Assembly (NCBI GenBank): GCA_036389485.1
Contig: DASVPR010000050.1
Location: 1-64,000 of the forward strand
DNA: 64,000 bases
Source: CADCVT01 sp036389485
Lineage (GTDB): Bacteria; Actinomycetota; Thermoleophilia; Solirubrobacterales; Solirubrobacteraceae
Direction of reading: 5' to 3'
Part shown: positions 20,724 to 28,519 of the stretch, piece after piece
How the letters are laid out: each line of letters opens with the position of its first letter
Numbering within the stretch: position 1 is the stretch's first letter
Translations under genes and position numbers: made by a program
Notes under the pieces: generated by a model
Seen by the model: only the letters and a program-made list of their open reading frames with translations
Told to the model about the DNA's origin: nothing
Database searches by the model: none

Positions 20724-22156
20724 GCGGGCGCCGCCGTCTGCTCGCCGCGCCGCTGCTCGCGCTCGCCGCGATGCTCGCGCTGGGCGCCGCGCCGGCGCAC
20801 GCGGTCGACTGCACGACCGTCGTGCTCACCGATCCCGCCGGGTTCGACTGGTCGTTCGAGCGCGACGGCGACGCCCGGTCCGACGACCACGACGGCATCA
20901 GCGCGGCCGGCAACGTCTACTTCGAGCACGGCTACAACGCCTACTACCTGCGCCCCGAGGGGAGCGAGTGCTCGCTGGAGGACGGCGGGCGCGAGTTGGT
21001 CTACCCGACGCAGACCGTCTCCGGGCTGGAGACCACCGGCAAGGTCTTCGTCCCGGCGGGCGGGACCGCGTTCGTCCGGCACCTCTGGCTCTTCCGCAAC
21101 GCCAACCCGTTCCCGCGCCGCATCCACGTCCGGCGCTGGAGCTCGATCGACTACGCGACGACCGCGATCCAGGCCACCTCGAGCGGCGACGCCGCGGTGA
21201 CGACGGGCGACGACTGGTTCACGTTCGCCAACCTCGCCGACCCGACCGATCCGGCGACCGCGATCGTGTGGCAGGGGCCGGGCGTGCGGCGCACCGCGGC
21301 CGAGGCGCTCTACGAGGAGTGCTGCGAGGCGGACGAGGACCCGATCGCGAACGGCTTCGACGAGCCGCAGGTCCGCTACGAGCGCATCGACGTCCCGCCC
21401 GGGGAGACGGTCGCGCTCATGCAGTTCCTGCTCGCGCGGCCGAGCGCGGCCGACGCCGCCGCGGTCGCCGCACAGCTCGCCGGCGGGCAGGCCGGCGCGC
21501 TCGACGGCCTCAGCGACGACGAGGTCCGCGCCGTGCGCAACTTCGTGCTCCCCGACCACGACCGCGACGGCGTCGCCAACGAGGCCGACGACTGCCTCTT
21601 CGTCGTCAACGCCGACCAGGCGAACTCCGACGGCGACCCGTCCGGCGACGCGTGCGACGCCGACGACGACGACGACGGGCTGAGCGATGCGCTGGAGGCC
21701 GACTTCCGGACCGACCCGCGGCGCGCCGACACCGACGGGGACGGGCGCAGCGACCGCGACGACGCCTGCCCGACGACGCGCAGCGCGCTGCCCGACGGCT
21801 GCCCCGCGTTCGACCGCCAGGAGACGGTCAGCCGGTACACGGGCCGGCTCGACCCGCGGTCGACGTCGATGCTGCTGACGAAGCGCGGGCGCCGGCTGAC
21901 CGCGACGGGCTCGATCCTGCCTCCCGACGGGCTCTCGGCGGCGCAGGCGTGCGCCGCCCCCGGCAGCGTCGAGATCGCAGCGCGGAAGGGCCGCCGATCG
22001 GCGGGCCGCAGGCGCGCGCGGCTGAAGCCCGACTGCAGCTACGCGGTGGCGCTGCGGGCGACCCGTAGGGGCCGCCTGCGGGTCAGCGTCCGCTGGCTCG
22101 GCAACCAGTACCTCAAGCCGACCGCGATCCGTGCGTTGACCCGGCGCGTCGGCTGA
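20720..22156 (+). CDS. secreted thrombospondin-type-3 repeat protein, paralogue 2
   Basis: A 478-residue sister of the upstream gene. Its signal peptide is LLALAAMLALGAAPAHA. The same FVRHLWLFRNA, SSGDAAV, RAVRNFVLPDHDRDG and DADDDDDGLSDALEAD blocks appear in order, and it ends with the Arg-rich domain (LTATGSILPPDGLSAA). The GTG start overlaps the preceding stop as GTGA, so the pair is co-translated. Tandem duplication with diverged N-terminal domains suggests a two-component surface or matrix assembly. That is only an inference. Confidence 0.75.
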   Translation: MSGRRRLLAAPLLALAAMLALGAAPAHAVDCTTVVLTDPAGFDWSFERDGDARSDDHDGISAAGNVYFEHGYNAYYLRPEGSECSLEDGGRELVYPTQTVSGLETTGKVFVPAGGTAFVRHLWLFRNANPFPRRIHVRRWSSIDYATTAIQATSSGDAAVTTGDDWFTFANLADPTDPATAIVWQGPGVRRTAAEALYEECCEADEDPIANGFDEPQVRYERIDVPPGETVALMQFLLARPSAADAAAVAAQLAGGQAGALDGLSDDEVRAVRNFVLPDHDRDGVANEADDCLFVVNADQANSDGDPSGDACDADDDDDGLSDALEADFRTDPRRADTDGDGRSDRDDACPTTRSALPDGCPAFDRQETVSRYTGRLDPRSTSMLLTKRGRRLTATGSILPPDGLSAAQACAAPGSVEIAARKGRRSAGRRRARLKPDCSYAVALRATRRGRLRVSVRWLGNQYLKPTAIRALTRRVG

Positions 22157-22169
22157 TAGGAATCAGGAC

Positions 22170-22451
22170 ATGCCCACCTACATCATGCTCTCGACGCTCA
22201 CGCCCGAGGGCGTGCAGACGGTCAAGAACAACCCCACGCGGATCAAGGAGGTCAACCGCGAGCTCGAGCAGCTCGGCGCCTCGGTGAAGGCGCAGTGGGC
22301 GACGCTCGGCCACTACGACTTCGTGAACGTCGTCGAGGCGCCCGACGAGCAGACGATGGCGCGGGTGTCGCTCGAGCTGGGCTCCCGCGGCACGACGCGG
22401 TTCGAGACGATGGCCGCGATCCCGATCGACGACTTCATCTCGTCGCTCTGA
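22170..22451 (+). CDS. GYD-domain protein
   Basis: A 93-residue single-domain protein with the GHYDFVNVVEAPDEQT core of the GYD family (ferredoxin-like, dimeric alpha/beta barrel relatives). The function of GYD proteins is not established. ATAGGAATCAGGAC precedes ATG 22170. It lies 16 bases before purD and reads in the same direction, so it is probably the first gene of the purD-purE-purB unit. Confidence 0.85.
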   Translation: MPTYIMLSTLTPEGVQTVKNNPTRIKEVNRELEQLGASVKAQWATLGHYDFVNVVEAPDEQTMARVSLELGSRGTTRFETMAAIPIDDFISSL

Positions 22452-22467
22452 CCCGCAGGCGCGCCGC

Positions 22468-23718
22468 TTGAGGACCCTCGTCGTCGGCCCCGGCGGGCGG
22501 GAGCACGCCCTCGTCCGCGCCCTGAGGCGGTCCGCCTCCGTGACGGAGGTGCTCGCCGCTCCCGGCAACGCGGGCATCGCGCGCGACGCGCGTGTCCTCC
22601 CGGCGCCCGACGACCCCGCGGAGCTGGCGCGGACGGCGAAGGCGGAGGGCGTCGACCTCGTGGTCGTGGGGCCGGAGGCGTGGCTCGCGGCCGGGCTCGT
22701 CGACGCCCTGAACGCCGAGGGCGTGCCGGCGTTCGGGCCGACCGCCGGCGTCGCGCGGCTGGAGAGCTCGAAGGCGTTCGCGAAGGAGGTCATGGCGGCG
22801 GCCGGCGTCCCCACCGCGGCGTACGAGGCGGTCGACACGGTCGAGGCGGGGATGGCCGCGATCTCCCGCTACCCGGTGGTCCTGAAGTACGACGGCCTCG
22901 CGGCGGGCAAGGGCGTCGTCGTCGCCGAGGACGAGGCGACGACCCGCGCGACGCTGTCCGCCTTTTTGGAGGAGGGGCGCTTCGGCACCGGGCGCGTGGT
23001 GGTGGAGGAGCACCTCGTCGGCGAGGAGCTGTCGCTGTTCGCGCTCTGCGACGGGCAGCGCGCGGTGCCGATGGCGCCGGCCCAGGACTACAAGCGGATC
23101 TTCGACGGCGACCGCGGGCCGAACACGGGCGGGATGGGCGCGTACTCGCCGGTGCCGGGCATCGACGTGGACGCGATCGTCGCGACGGTCCACCAGCCGG
23201 TCGTCGAGCACATGCGCTCGCGGGGAACGCCGTTCCACGGGCTCCTCTACGCCGGGCTGATGCTCACCGACGAGGGCGTGAAGGTGCTCGAGTTCAACGC
23301 GCGCTTCGGCGATCCGGAGACGCAGGCGATCCTGCCGCGGCTGCGCTCCGACCTCGGCGAGCTGCTGCTGGCGGCGACCCGGCCGGGCGGGCTCGAGGGC
23401 GCACGGCTCGACTTCCGCGACGACTGGGCGGTGACCGTCGTGCTCGCGAGCGCGGGCTATCCGGCGTCGTCCTCGAAGGGCGACGTGATCCGCGGCCTGG
23501 ACAGGGTGCCCGAGGGGATCGAGGTCGCCCACGCGGGCACGGCGCTCGCGGACGGGCAGGTCGTCACCGCCGGCGGGCGGGTGCTGAACGTCACCGCGCT
23601 CGGCGCCGACGCCGCCGCCGCCCGGGACGCTGCCTATGCTGCCGCCGACCTGATCACCTTCGAGGGCAGGCAGCTGCGACGAGACATCGCGCTGCGCGCC
23701 GTGGAGACTGTTGGATGA
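22468..23718 (+). CDS. purD: phosphoribosylamine-glycine ligase (GAR synthetase)
   Basis: A 416-residue ATP-grasp ligase making GAR from phosphoribosylamine and glycine, step 2 of purine synthesis. The start MRTLVVGPGGREHAL is diagnostic. ATP-grasp blocks include KYDGLAAGKGVVV, DYKRIFDGDRGPNTGGMGAY and LEFNARFGDPE. Length is normal. The TTG start at 22468 is dictated by the conserved N terminus. The stop overlaps purE as ATGA. Confidence 0.97.
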   Translation: MRTLVVGPGGREHALVRALRRSASVTEVLAAPGNAGIARDARVLPAPDDPAELARTAKAEGVDLVVVGPEAWLAAGLVDALNAEGVPAFGPTAGVARLESSKAFAKEVMAAAGVPTAAYEAVDTVEAGMAAISRYPVVLKYDGLAAGKGVVVAEDEATTRATLSAFLEEGRFGTGRVVVEEHLVGEELSLFALCDGQRAVPMAPAQDYKRIFDGDRGPNTGGMGAYSPVPGIDVDAIVATVHQPVVEHMRSRGTPFHGLLYAGLMLTDEGVKVLEFNARFGDPETQAILPRLRSDLGELLLAATRPGGLEGARLDFRDDWAVTVVLASAGYPASSSKGDVIRGLDRVPEGIEVAHAGTALADGQVVTAGGRVLNVTALGADAAAARDAAYAAADLITFEGRQLRRDIALRAVETVG

Positions 23719-24173
23719 GCGAGCCGCTGACCCAGACCGAGACCGCCGACCTCGAAGCGCTGGAGGAGGGTGAGCCGCGCGTCGGGATCATCATGGGCTC
23801 CAAGTCCGACATGGAGACCATGGAGAAGGCCGGCGCCGTCCTCGAGGAGGCGGGCGTGCGGCACGAGATCCGGGTGATGTCGGCGCACCGCGATCCCGAG
23901 GTCGTCGCCGACTACTGCAAGAACGCGCGGATGCGCGGGCTGAAGGTGATCATCGCGGGCGCCGGCCTCTCCGCGGCGCTGCCGGGCGTCGCCGCGGCGC
24001 ACACCGACCTGCCGGTGATCGGCGTCCCGCTGTCGAGCCGGATGAGCGCGGCCGGCGGGCTCGACGCGATCCTGTCCGTCGCCCAGATGCCCCCGGGCGT
24101 CCCGGTCGCCTGCGTCGGGCTCGACAACCCGCGCAACGCCGCGCACCTCGCGCTGCGCATCCTCTCGGCGTGA
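23715..24173 (+). CDS. purE: PurE, N5-CAIR mutase / AIR carboxylase family (atypical variant)
   Basis: A 152-residue PurE for the carboxylation step giving CAIR. GSKSDMETM and SAHRDPE (His58, matching catalytic His45 of E. coli) are present. The second glycine loop reads GAGLSAALPG where E. coli has GAGGAAHLPG, so the residue matching His75 is Ala88. The C terminus is shorter than in E. coli, and an extra ~20-residue acidic N terminus is present. No purK occurs in the window. Whether it acts as an N5-CAIR mutase or a direct AIR carboxylase is open. It is coupled by ATGA to purD and GTGA to purB. Confidence 0.92.
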   Translation: MSEPLTQTETADLEALEEGEPRVGIIMGSKSDMETMEKAGAVLEEAGVRHEIRVMSAHRDPEVVADYCKNARMRGLKVIIAGAGLSAALPGVAAAHTDLPVIGVPLSSRMSAAGGLDAILSVAQMPPGVPVACVGLDNPRNAAHLALRILSA

Positions 24174-25474
24174 GCCTGCGCGCGATCTCCCCGCTGGACG
24201 GGCGCTACGCCCGCCAGGTCGCGGAGCTCGCGGACCACGTGTCGGAATGGGCGCTCATCCGCGCGCGCGTGCGCGTGGAGGTCGAGTGGCTGCGCGTCCT
24301 CGCGCCCGGCGACGACATCCCCTCCGCTCACGAGGACTTCACCGACGCGGACGCCGCCGAGGTGAAGGCGATCGAGAAGCGGACGAACCACGACGTCAAG
24401 GCCGTCGAGTACTTCCTGCGCGAGCGCGTTCCTCCGCACCTCCGCGAGCTCCTCCACTTCGGGCTGACGAGCGAGGACGTCAACAACCTGTCGTACGCGC
24501 TCATGCTGCGCGGGGCGACGGCGGTGTGGCGCGCGGCGGCGGAGGAGCTGGTCGACGGCGTCGCCGCGCTGGCGGAGGCCACGCGGGCCGTGCCGCTGCT
24601 CTCGCGCACCCACGGCCAGCCGGCGACGCCGACGACGTTCGGCAAGGAGATGGCGGTGTTCGTCGCGCGCTGGCGGCGCCAGCTCGAGCAGCTCGACCGG
24701 CAGGAGTTCCGGGCCAAGCTGAACGGCGCGGTGGGGACGTACGGTGCGCTGGTCGTCGCCGACCCGGACCGCGACTGGGAGGACGTCTCGCGGCGGTTCG
24801 TCGAGTCGCTCGGCCTGACGTGGGCGCCGCTGACCACGCAGATCGAGCCGCACGACTGGATCGCGGAGCTCTTCCACCTGCTCGCGCGGTTCAACGCGAT
24901 CCTCGTCGACTTCGACCGCGACGTCTGGGCCTACATCTCGCGGGGGCTGGTCAGGCAGCGGCCGGTCGCCGGCGAGGTCGGGTCGTCGACGATGCCGCAC
25001 AAGGTCAACCCGATCGACTTCGAGAACAGCGAGGCGAACGCGGGCGTGTCGAGCGCGGTGGGGCTGCACATGGCGACGGCGCTGCCCGTCTCACGTCTCC
25101 AACGCGACCTCTCCGACTCGTCGCTGCTGCGCAACTGCGGCGTCGTGGTCGGGCACTCCCTGCTGGCGATCCGCAGCGCGCTGCGCGGCCTCGGGAAGAT
25201 CGAGGTCGACGACGCCGCGCTCGGCGCCGAGCTCGAGGACGCGTGGGAGGTGCTGGCCGAAGCGGTTCAGACCGTCATGCGCAAGCGCGGCGGCGACGAC
25301 CCCTACGACCAGCTCAAGGCCCTCACCCGCGGCGCCCGCATCGACCGTGACCGCCTGCGCGAGTTCGTCGCCGCGGCCGACCTCGACGAGTCCGATCGCG
25401 ACCGCCTCCTCTCGCTCACCCCCGCGCAGTACACGGGGCTGGCGGAGAGGCTCGTCGACCACCTCCGCGACTAG
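24170..25474 (+). CDS. purB: adenylosuccinate lyase
   Basis: A 434-residue fumarase/aspartase-superfamily enzyme cleaving SAICAR and adenylosuccinate. The N terminus SLRAISPLDGRYARQV matches the E. coli-type PurB subgroup. Catalytic and signature regions are TSEDVNNLSYAL, SRTHGQPATPTTFGKE and SSTMPHKVNPIDFENSE (catalytic Ser loop). The GTG start overlaps the purE stop as GTGA. It ends the first purine block; the next gene is on the other strand. Confidence 0.96.
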   Translation: MSLRAISPLDGRYARQVAELADHVSEWALIRARVRVEVEWLRVLAPGDDIPSAHEDFTDADAAEVKAIEKRTNHDVKAVEYFLRERVPPHLRELLHFGLTSEDVNNLSYALMLRGATAVWRAAAEELVDGVAALAEATRAVPLLSRTHGQPATPTTFGKEMAVFVARWRRQLEQLDRQEFRAKLNGAVGTYGALVVADPDRDWEDVSRRFVESLGLTWAPLTTQIEPHDWIAELFHLLARFNAILVDFDRDVWAYISRGLVRQRPVAGEVGSSTMPHKVNPIDFENSEANAGVSSAVGLHMATALPVSRLQRDLSDSSLLRNCGVVVGHSLLAIRSALRGLGKIEVDDAALGAELEDAWEVLAEAVQTVMRKRGGDDPYDQLKALTRGARIDRDRLREFVAAADLDESDRDRLLSLTPAQYTGLAERLVDHLRD

Positions 25475-25500
25475 CGCCGCCGCCGCGGCTCGCCGGCGCC

Positions 25501-26703
25501 CTACCTCCGCCGGATCGTGATGTTCACGCGCGTGCCGGTCGCGACGCGGATGCGCGCCGGGATCGACTGCAGGCGCACGCGCGAGCGGCGGCCCGTGCGG
25601 AACTTCCGGTAGGACGTCCGGCCGAGGCGGCAGCCCGCGGCCTCGAGCGCTCGCCGCGCGGCGAGGCGGCTCAGGCCGGTGAGCTTGGGGACGCGGCAGA
25701 ACGCGCCGGGCTCGACGACCGCCCGCCGCTGGCTCACCTCGAAGCCGATCTCCGACGCGTTGTTGGCGCCGTTCGGGTCCGGGGTCGGGCTGGAGACGGT
25801 CGCCGTGAGCGTCTTCCCGCCGGTCGCCACCGCCTTGACCACCACGAAGACCGTCGCGACCGCGCCGGCGGGCAGCGACGGGAACGTGCAGTCCACCGGC
25901 GCCCCGCCCGCGCACCCGCCGGTCGAGGGGCTCGTCGCGACGAGCTGCACGCCGGCGGGGATCTGCTGGATCACGCGCACGTCGCGCGCGAGGCTCGACC
26001 CGTTGTTGCGCACGAAGATCGTGATGACGTTGACGTCGTCGCGCTCGACGTCGCGCTCCACCGGGGCCTGCGTGACGACGAGGTCGGCGGCGCACTCCTG
26101 CGTCGTACGGCGGAAGTCGTCGGGGCAGCGGTCCTGGGTCTCGTCGCCGAACCCGTCGCCGTCGCCGTCCGGCTCGAGCGTGGCCGCGACGTTCAGCCGG
26201 GCGATGTCGGAGTCGGGCAGCGTGACCTCGGCGGCGTCCTCCGCCGCGGCGGGGCTGCGCGAGGCGATCACGTTCTGCGCGTTCGCGCCCGCTCCCGTGC
26301 TCCCGGGGATCGTGCAGTTCGGGTGGGGGTCCGGCGCCGCGCCGGTCGAGAGCCCGAGCACGTCGCCCGCCTCCACCCGCACGCGCACCGGGATCCTGAT
26401 GACGCCGTCGTCCGGCGTCACCTCGACCGTCGCGATCAGCGCGAACGCGTTGTTCCCGCGCGGGCGCAGGATGTGCAGCCGCCGGTCCGGCGCGTCGACG
26501 TCCTCGGTCCGCAGCTCGGTGATCACGCCGGCGAACGGGACGGTGTACTCGGGCGCGTTGGACTCCGCCTGCGCGATCGTCGCGTCGGCCGCGCACGTGC
26601 CGCCGCCCGTCGCCGTCTGGCCGAGCGACACCGCCGCGGAGGCGGAGGCCGGAAGGAGGAGGAGAGTCGCGAGGGCGAGGATCAGTCGGTTGAGCACGGA
26701 CAC
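25501..26703 (-). CDS. secreted DUF11/PASTA-like repeat protein
   Basis: A 400-residue exported protein of unknown role. A signal peptide (LILALATLLLLPASASA) is followed by a ~150-residue domain with LRPRGNNAFAL and a calcium-type DGDGDGFGDETQDRCPD loop. A DUF11-type Ig-like domain (VRNNGSSLARDVRV through GANNASEIGF) comes next. The last ~60 residues resemble a PASTA repeat: CRVPKLTGLSRLAARRAL, then AAGCRLG. Such C-terminal PASTA-like units are common in exported proteins of this group. It separates purB from purC and is divergent from purC across only 57 bases. GTG 26703 or GTG 26697 could start it. Confidence 0.72.
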   Translation of the reverse strand: MSVLNRLILALATLLLLPASASAAVSLGQTATGGGTCAADATIAQAESNAPEYTVPFAGVITELRTEDVDAPDRRLHILRPRGNNAFALIATVEVTPDDGVIRIPVRVRVEAGDVLGLSTGAAPDPHPNCTIPGSTGAGANAQNVIASRSPAAAEDAAEVTLPDSDIARLNVAATLEPDGDGDGFGDETQDRCPDDFRRTTQECAADLVVTQAPVERDVERDDVNVITIFVRNNGSSLARDVRVIQQIPAGVQLVATSPSTGGCAGGAPVDCTFPSLPAGAVATVFVVVKAVATGGKTLTATVSSPTPDPNGANNASEIGFEVSQRRAVVEPGAFCRVPKLTGLSRLAARRALEAAGCRLGRTSYRKFRTGRRSRVRLQSIPARIRVATGTRVNITIRRR

Positions 26704-26760
26704 ATGGAACACGCGCGGACGGACGGCGATTCGACATAACCCGTTGGTAGCCTCCAGGCG

Positions 26761-27639
26761 GTGACCACCGCGCTCGCCGACCTGCCCCTTCTCGCCTCCG
26801 GGAAGGTCCGCGAGATGTACGACCTCGGCGACCGGCTGCTGATGGTCGCCTCGGATCGCATCTCGACCTACGACGTCGTCCACCCGAATCCGATCCCCGA
26901 CAAGGGGAAGGTGCTCACGGGTCTGTCGGTCTTCTGGTTCGCCAAGACCGGCCACATCGTGCCGAACCACTTCCTCTCGGCGACCGAGGGCGTGCCGGAG
27001 GAGGCGCGCGGCCGCGCGATCGTCGCGAAGAAGCTGAAGATGCTGCCCGTCGAGTGCGTCGTGCGCGGCTACATCACCGGCTCGGGCTGGAAGGACTACC
27101 AGGCGACCGGGAAGGTCTCGGGCATCGAGCTGCCGCCCGGCCTGCAGGAGTCCGAGCGCCTCCCGACGCCTATCTTCACGCCCTCGACGAAGGCGGAGGA
27201 GGGCCACGACGAGACCGTCAGCTTCGACGAGGCCGCCGAGATCATCGGGGATGCGGAGCTGATGCAGCGCCTGCGCGACGTGTCCGTCGCCCTGTACTCC
27301 TTCGCGGCCGACCACGCACGCGAGCGCGGCGTCATCCTCGCTGACACGAAGTTCGAGCTCGGCCTCGACGACGACGGCGAGCTCGTGCTCGGCGACGAGG
27401 TCCTGACGCCGGACTCCTCCCGCTTCTGGCCCGCCGAGGGCTACGCGCCGGGCAAGGGCCAGCCGAGCTTCGACAAGCAGTACGTGCGCGATTGGGCGTC
27501 CGGCACCGGGTGGGACAAGACGCCGCCGGCCCCGGAGGTCCCCGAGGACGTCGTCGAGGGCACCCGCGCGCGGTACGTCGAGGCCTACGAGAAGATCACG
27601 GGCGAGCCGTTCGACGCCTGGCTGCAGAGGACGGCGTAG
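26761..27639 (+). CDS. purC: SAICAR synthetase
   Basis: A 292-residue ligase joining CAIR and aspartate. Conserved blocks include GKVREMYDLGDRLLMVASDR, PDKGKVLTGLS, VECVVRGYITGSGWKDY and LADTKFELGL. Length fits the longer PurC class rather than the ~237-residue E. coli type. The GTG start at 26761 follows a CCAGGCG stretch. Its stop overlaps the purS start by one base (TAGTG), beginning the compact purC-purS-purQ-purL operon. Confidence 0.97.
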   Translation: MTTALADLPLLASGKVREMYDLGDRLLMVASDRISTYDVVHPNPIPDKGKVLTGLSVFWFAKTGHIVPNHFLSATEGVPEEARGRAIVAKKLKMLPVECVVRGYITGSGWKDYQATGKVSGIELPPGLQESERLPTPIFTPSTKAEEGHDETVSFDEAAEIIGDAELMQRLRDVSVALYSFAADHARERGVILADTKFELGLDDDGELVLGDEVLTPDSSRFWPAEGYAPGKGQPSFDKQYVRDWASGTGWDKTPPAPEVPEDVVEGTRARYVEAYEKITGEPFDAWLQRTA

Positions 27640-27863
27640 TGGCGCGCGTGCGCGTCCTCGTCCGGCCGAAGGAGGGCATCCTCGATCCGCAGGGCCAGGC
27701 GGTCGAGCAGGCGCTCCCGGCGCTCGGGTTCAGCGGCGTGCGCAACGTCCACATCGGCCGCTTGATCGAGCTGGACGTCGAGGACGAGGCGCAGGTGCCG
27801 GAGATGTGCGAGAAGCTCCTCGCGAACACGCTGATCGAGGACTTCGAGGTGGTGCGGGCGTGA
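27639..27863 (+). CDS. purS: FGAM synthase subunit PurS
   Basis: A 74-residue subunit that bridges PurQ and the small PurL in the three-part FGAM synthase. The sequence ARVRVLVRPKEGILDPQGQA, then FSGVRNVHIGRLIEL, and MCEKLLANTLIEDFEV is typical. The GTG start lies inside the purC stop (TAGTG), and the end overlaps purQ as GTGA. Small size and full overlap suggest strict co-translation. Confidence 0.95.
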   Translation: MARVRVLVRPKEGILDPQGQAVEQALPALGFSGVRNVHIGRLIELDVEDEAQVPEMCEKLLANTLIEDFEVVRA

Positions 27864-28519
27864 CGACCTTCGGGGTGATCCGCTTCCCCGGCTCGTGCGA
27901 CGAGGTCGACGCGCTGCACGCCGCCCGCCGCGTCGGCGACGCGAAGCTCCTGTGGCACAAGGACCGCGACCTGCACGGCGTCGACGCGGTGATCGTCCCC
28001 GGCGGGTTCTCGTACGGCGACTACCTGCGGGTCGGCGCGATCGCGCGCTTCTCGCCGGTGATGGAGTCGGTGGCGGAGTTCGCGCGCGCCGGAGGGCTCG
28101 TCCTCGGCATCTGCAACGGCTTCCAGGTCCTCTGCGAGGCGGGCCTGCTGCCGGGCGCGCTGCTCCCGAACCTCGAGCGGCGCTTCATCTGCCGCCAGCT
28201 CGGGATCGAGGTCGTCAGCAACGACACGGCGTGGACGAGCGCGTGCACGCCCGGCGACGTGCTGTCGATCCCCGTCAAGCACACGAGCGGCCGGTACTAC
28301 GTCCCCGAGGACCAGCTGGCCGATCTGAACGTCGTGTTCCGCTACGCGCACGACGGCAACCCCAACGGCTCGACGAACGACATCGCCGGTGTGGCCAACG
28401 CCGACGGGAACGTCGTGGGCCTGATGCCGCACCCCGAGCACGCGGTCGACCCGCTCACCGGCTCGACCGACGGCTTGAGGCTGTTCGAGAGCGCCGTTCG
28501 TGAGCGCGTCCCCGCTTAG
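27860..28519 (+). CDS. purQ: FGAM synthase glutaminase subunit PurQ
   Basis: A 219-residue class I glutamine amidotransferase supplying ammonia to PurL. The nucleophile loop is GICNGFQVLCEAG, and the His/Glu pair lies in MPHPEHA. The N-terminal RFPGSCDEVDAL and PGGFSYGDYLR blocks are diagnostic. The GTG start overlaps purS as GTGA; the 3' end overlaps purL by 20 bases. Confidence 0.97.
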   Translation: MTTFGVIRFPGSCDEVDALHAARRVGDAKLLWHKDRDLHGVDAVIVPGGFSYGDYLRVGAIARFSPVMESVAEFARAGGLVLGICNGFQVLCEAGLLPGALLPNLERRFICRQLGIEVVSNDTAWTSACTPGDVLSIPVKHTSGRYYVPEDQLADLNVVFRYAHDGNPNGSTNDIAGVANADGNVVGLMPHPEHAVDPLTGSTDGLRLFESAVRERVPA

